7,794 bases of DNA, taken from the NCBI GenBank assembly GCA_013362195.1, contig JABFWM010000520.1:1-7794 (forward strand), read 5' to 3'. This DNA comes from Acidobacteriota bacterium (lineage in GTDB: Bacteria; Acidobacteriota; Vicinamibacteria; Vicinamibacterales; 2-12-FULL-66-21). Made by a program: the position numbers and the translations under genes. Below the pieces are notes generated by a model. The model was not told where the DNA came from. It saw only the letters and a program-made list of their open reading frames with translations, and did no database searches. This document shows, in pieces, positions 5,949 through 7,794 of the stretch. Position 1 is the first letter of the stretch. Every line of letters starts with the position of its first letter.

Positions 5949-7507
5949 CGCGGTCCGCTCTGTCGCTGCTGTTCTGCGCCTCAATCGCCGCCGTCCATGC
6001 GCAGGGACTGGATCCCGCCATGCTGCTGAAGGCTGCGCCCGACAGCTGGCCGACGTATCACGGCGACTACACGGGCCAGCGGCACTCGAAGCTGACGCAG
6101 ATCACACCCGACAACGTCCGCCAGCTCACGCTGTCGTGGGCGTTCCAGACCGGCCAGGCGGCGCAGATCAAGGCATCGCCGATCCTCGTCAACGGCATCA
6201 TCTACGTGACGACGCCCGACAACATGTGGGCGATCGATGCGCGATCGGGACGGCAGATCTGGCGCTACACGCATCCGAAGAACGAGGGCTTTCACATCGG
6301 CCATCGCGGCGCGGCGATCTACAAGGATTTCGTCTACCTCACGACGCCGGATGCGCGTCTCGTCGCGCTCGATGCGCGCGACGGCAAGGTGCGCTGGAAC
6401 GTCGAGATCGAGGACGCGCGGCGCGGCTTCTGGTCGACGATGGCGCCGCTGGTGGTGCGGAACCACCTGATCGTCGGTGTGTCCGGCGACTTCGACAATC
6501 TCCCCGGCACGCTCAAGTCGTTCGACCCGGAAACGGGCAAGGTGCAATGGACGTTCTACAGCACGCCGCCTCCGGGCACGGCGGGAGCGATCAGCGGCGG
6601 CGCGACCGGCGGTCAGATGTGGATCACCGGCACCTACGATCCCGAGTTGAATCTCGTCTACGTCGGCACGGGCAATCCCACGCCGGTGCTCAACGGTCCC
6701 GTTCGCCCCGGCGACAACCCGTGGACGTGCAGCATCCTCGCGCTGAATCCCGACACCGGAACACTCGCCTGGGGCTTCCAGGCGTCGCCGCACGACACGC
6801 ACGACTGGGACGCCGCGGAAGTCCCGGTGCTGATCGACGCGCCGTTCAACGGACAGCCGCGCAAGCTCCTGCTGCAGGCCTCGCGCAATGGCTACTTCTT
6901 CGTGCTGGATCGCACGACGGGCAAGAACCTGTTGACGACCCCGTTCGCCGCCGCCAACTGGGCGCAGGAGATCGACAAGGACGGCCGTCCCGTTCCGGAT
7001 CCCGCGAAGGAGCCGGCGCGCGACGGACGCCTCGTCGCGCCCAACGAGGGGGGCGGCACGAACTACCGGTCGCCGAGTTTCGATCCGAAGACCGGGACGC
7101 TGATCGTGAGCGCCGTCGACGGCTACGGGATCTACTTCTTCAAAGAGGAGCACGGCGACTACGGGTGGGCCGGCGCCGACTACGGCGTGTACAGCAAGGG
7201 GTTCCTGCGTGCGATCGATTATCAGACCGGCAAGCTCCGCTGGCAGCACGACATCGGCAGCGGATCCGGCGCCGGCGTACTGACGACTGACTCGGGGCTG
7301 ACCTTCACCGGCGATTCAACGGGTAACCTGCTCGCGCTTCGCACCAGCGACGGGACGACGTTGTGGCATTCGGCGATCGGCGGCGTGGGCAACGGGCCGA
7401 TCACCTACGAGCTCGACGGGCGCCAGTTCATGGTCGTCGGCGGCGGTGGCGTGCTGTATTCGTTCGCGCTGCCGGAGCAGCCGCGAAGCACGCAATCCTC
7501 GCGATGA
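5945..7507 (+). CDS. PQQ-dependent dehydrogenase-like beta-propeller protein
   Basis: The product is 520 residues with signal peptide MTRSALSLLFCASIAAVHA, so it is periplasmic. It has the methanol/ethanol-type quinoprotein layout: WPTYHGDYTGQRHSKLTQI (35-53), repeated W-motif blades (AIDARSGRQIWRY, ALDARDGKVRWNV, SFDPETGKVQWTF, ALNPDTGTLAWGF), GTGNP (241-245; Asn244 at the usual metal-ligand position), HDTHDWDAAEVPVL (283-296; Asp289 at the catalytic position) and SRNGYFFVLDRTTGK (313-327). The second residue after Asp289 is Ala, as in calcium rather than lanthanide enzymes. Unusual points: the vicinal Cys-Cys that sits over PQQ is replaced (GFHIGHRGAA, 115-124), and the segment that normally holds the glutamate ligand reads SGDFDNLPG (180-188). 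There is no C-terminal heme domain, so it needs a separate acceptor, probably the cytochrome encoded just upstream with a 4-bp overlap. PQQ binding and substrate are unproven. Confidence 0.9.
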   Translation: MTRSALSLLFCASIAAVHAQGLDPAMLLKAAPDSWPTYHGDYTGQRHSKLTQITPDNVRQLTLSWAFQTGQAAQIKASPILVNGIIYVTTPDNMWAIDARSGRQIWRYTHPKNEGFHIGHRGAAIYKDFVYLTTPDARLVALDARDGKVRWNVEIEDARRGFWSTMAPLVVRNHLIVGVSGDFDNLPGTLKSFDPETGKVQWTFYSTPPPGTAGAISGGATGGQMWITGTYDPELNLVYVGTGNPTPVLNGPVRPGDNPWTCSILALNPDTGTLAWGFQASPHDTHDWDAAEVPVLIDAPFNGQPRKLLLQASRNGYFFVLDRTTGKNLLTTPFAAANWAQEIDKDGRPVPDPAKEPARDGRLVAPNEGGGTNYRSPSFDPKTGTLIVSAVDGYGIYFFKEEHGDYGWAGADYGVYSKGFLRAIDYQTGKLRWQHDIGSGSGAGVLTTDSGLTFTGDSTGNLLALRTSDGTTLWHSAIGGVGNGPITYELDGRQFMVVGGGGVLYSFALPEQPRSTQSSR

Positions 7508-7512
7508 GAGTT

Positions 7513-7532
7513 GCCGGGTCTGAAGACCCGGC
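7513..7532. repeat. Palindrome GCCGGGTC-TGAA-GACCCGGC, copy 1
   Basis: A perfect 8-bp stem with TGAA loop begins five bases after the quinoprotein stop. No run of T follows, so it is not a standard intrinsic terminator, though the hairpin could stabilise the 3' end of the operon mRNA. It belongs to the family of palindromes in the rest of this region. Confidence 0.8.
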
Positions 7533-7547
7533 CTACGCGTCTTCCGT

Positions 7548-7667
7548 GTCGTCGCAGGCCGGGTCTTCAGGCGCGGCGCGTGTTCAGCGTCGTCGCAGGC
7601 CGGGTCGCCAGGCGCGGCGCGTGTTCAGCGTAGTCGCCGGCCGGGTCTTCAGACCCGGCAATGCAGC
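7548..7667. repeat. Three tandem units of about 41 bp with palindrome halves
   Basis: Units start at 7548, 7589 and 7630. The first two are 41 bp and differ only at two bases (GGGTCTTCAGG against GGGTCGCCAGG). The third shares the first 20 or so bases with small changes, then continues into a full palindrome at 7640-7659, GCCGGGTC-TTCA-GACCCGGC. This is the reverse orientation of the TGAA-loop copy. In units one and two the right arm of the palindrome is replaced by GCGCGGCGCGTGTTCAGC, so they carry only the left half. No coding potential was seen here. Confidence 0.85.
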
Positions 7668-7671
7668 GTTT

Positions 7672-7794
7672 ATGCGAATCCCTGTTCTGATGTCCGCATG
7701 TCTCGCGATCGCGGTGATGCATGCGCCGGGTCTGAAGGCCCGGCCTGCGAACGCGGCGACGAACGCACCGAGGCAGGCGCCCGGTCTGAAGACC
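7672..7794 (+). CDS. Possible start of an exported protein, cut by the window edge
   Basis: From the ATG at 7672 the frame stays open for 41 codons to the end. It starts MRIPVLMSACLAIAVMHA, a plausible signal peptide with a basic residue, hydrophobic core and A-x-A-like end. Two palindrome copies then fall in frame and give the repeated peptide APGLKARPA and APGLKT. No ribosome site was seen upstream. The alternative is that this is repeat-rich intergenic DNA that happens to be open, which is easy at this GC content. No family can be named. Confidence 0.35.
   Translation, partial: MRIPVLMSACLAIAVMHAPGLKARPANAATNAPRQAPGLKT
7725..7744. repeat. Palindrome, copy with one wobble pair
   Basis: GCCGGGTC-TGAA-GGCCCGGC pairs fully except for one T-G position. 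It lies inside the possible coding frame that begins at 7672. Confidence 0.75.
7779..7794. repeat. Palindrome copy cut by the window edge
   Basis: GCCCGGTCTGAAGACC carries the same TGAA loop with GGTC/GACC arms. The window ends before the outer right arm, so whether the copy is complete cannot be seen. Confidence 0.6.

Noticed and set aside
3954..5984. A 676-codon open frame on the minus strand
   Set aside because: It crosses the divergent gap and lies opposite the DUF4440-like, membrane-protein and cytochrome genes, all of which have clear motifs. The translation is low-complexity Arg/Ala/His.
6803..6823. Lanthanide-dependent (XoxF-like) dehydrogenase
   Set aside because: The second residue after the catalytic Asp289 is alanine, not the extra aspartate expected for lanthanide enzymes.
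5981..7249. A 422-codon open frame on the minus strand
   Set aside because: It is antisense to the quinoprotein, whose motifs are unambiguous, and shows no domain of its own.
7513..7532. Intrinsic terminator after the quinoprotein gene
   Set aside because: The hairpin is strong, but CTACGCG follows it with no T run, and the same palindrome recurs at non-terminal positions. It is treated as a repeat.

Overview
The window is GC-rich DNA with long antisense open frames, many exported proteins with N-terminal signal peptides, and abundant short palindromic repeats. The gene content (a CRTAC1-like FG-GAP/ASPIC-UnbV/TPR protein, a PQQ-type quinoprotein next to a diheme cytochrome c, and GGGGTCTGACCCC-type palindromes) suggests an Acidobacteriota genome, perhaps of the Vicinamibacteria type. 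That placement is inference from gene content and style; no rRNA or marker gene is present.

Left part (1-440): intergenic DNA dominated by a tandem array of about 60-bp units. Each full unit carries two copies of a 13-bp palindrome. The array runs to within about ten bases of the stop codon of the next gene. A separate copy of the palindrome lies at 47-59.

Minus-strand block (440-4329): two genes read leftward. The upstream one is an exported TPR-repeat protein that is broken near 3617-3621 by a frameshift, apparently caused by loss of about 37 bases inside one TPR. The downstream one is an intact secreted protein of about 820 residues: signal peptide, seven FG-GAP/VCBS-type calcium-loop repeats, an ASPIC/UnbV domain and C-terminal TPRs. 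A different palindromic element sits in frame in its inter-domain linker.

Plus-strand block (4464-7507): a divergent, tightly packed operon. It encodes a secreted DUF4440/NTF2-like protein, a 47-residue two-helix membrane protein of the lmo0937/DUF5670 type, a diheme cytochrome c, and a PQQ-dehydrogenase-like beta-propeller protein whose start overlaps the cytochrome stop by four bases. The likely arrangement is a periplasmic quinoprotein passing electrons to the cytochrome. However, the quinoprotein lacks the vicinal cysteine pair and the usual glutamate metal ligand, so its cofactor state is uncertain.

Right part (7508-7794): a second palindrome family (GCCGGGTC-TGAA-GACCCGGC) in both orientations, with three tandem units of about 41 bp. 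It is followed by what may be the start of another exported protein at 7672. Two copies of the palindrome lie inside that open frame, and the window ends within the second.

Nothing here is clearly a new defence or mobile system. The most notable features are the several palindrome families placed at gene boundaries and inside coding frames, the broken TPR gene, and the divergent quinoprotein/cytochrome pair.
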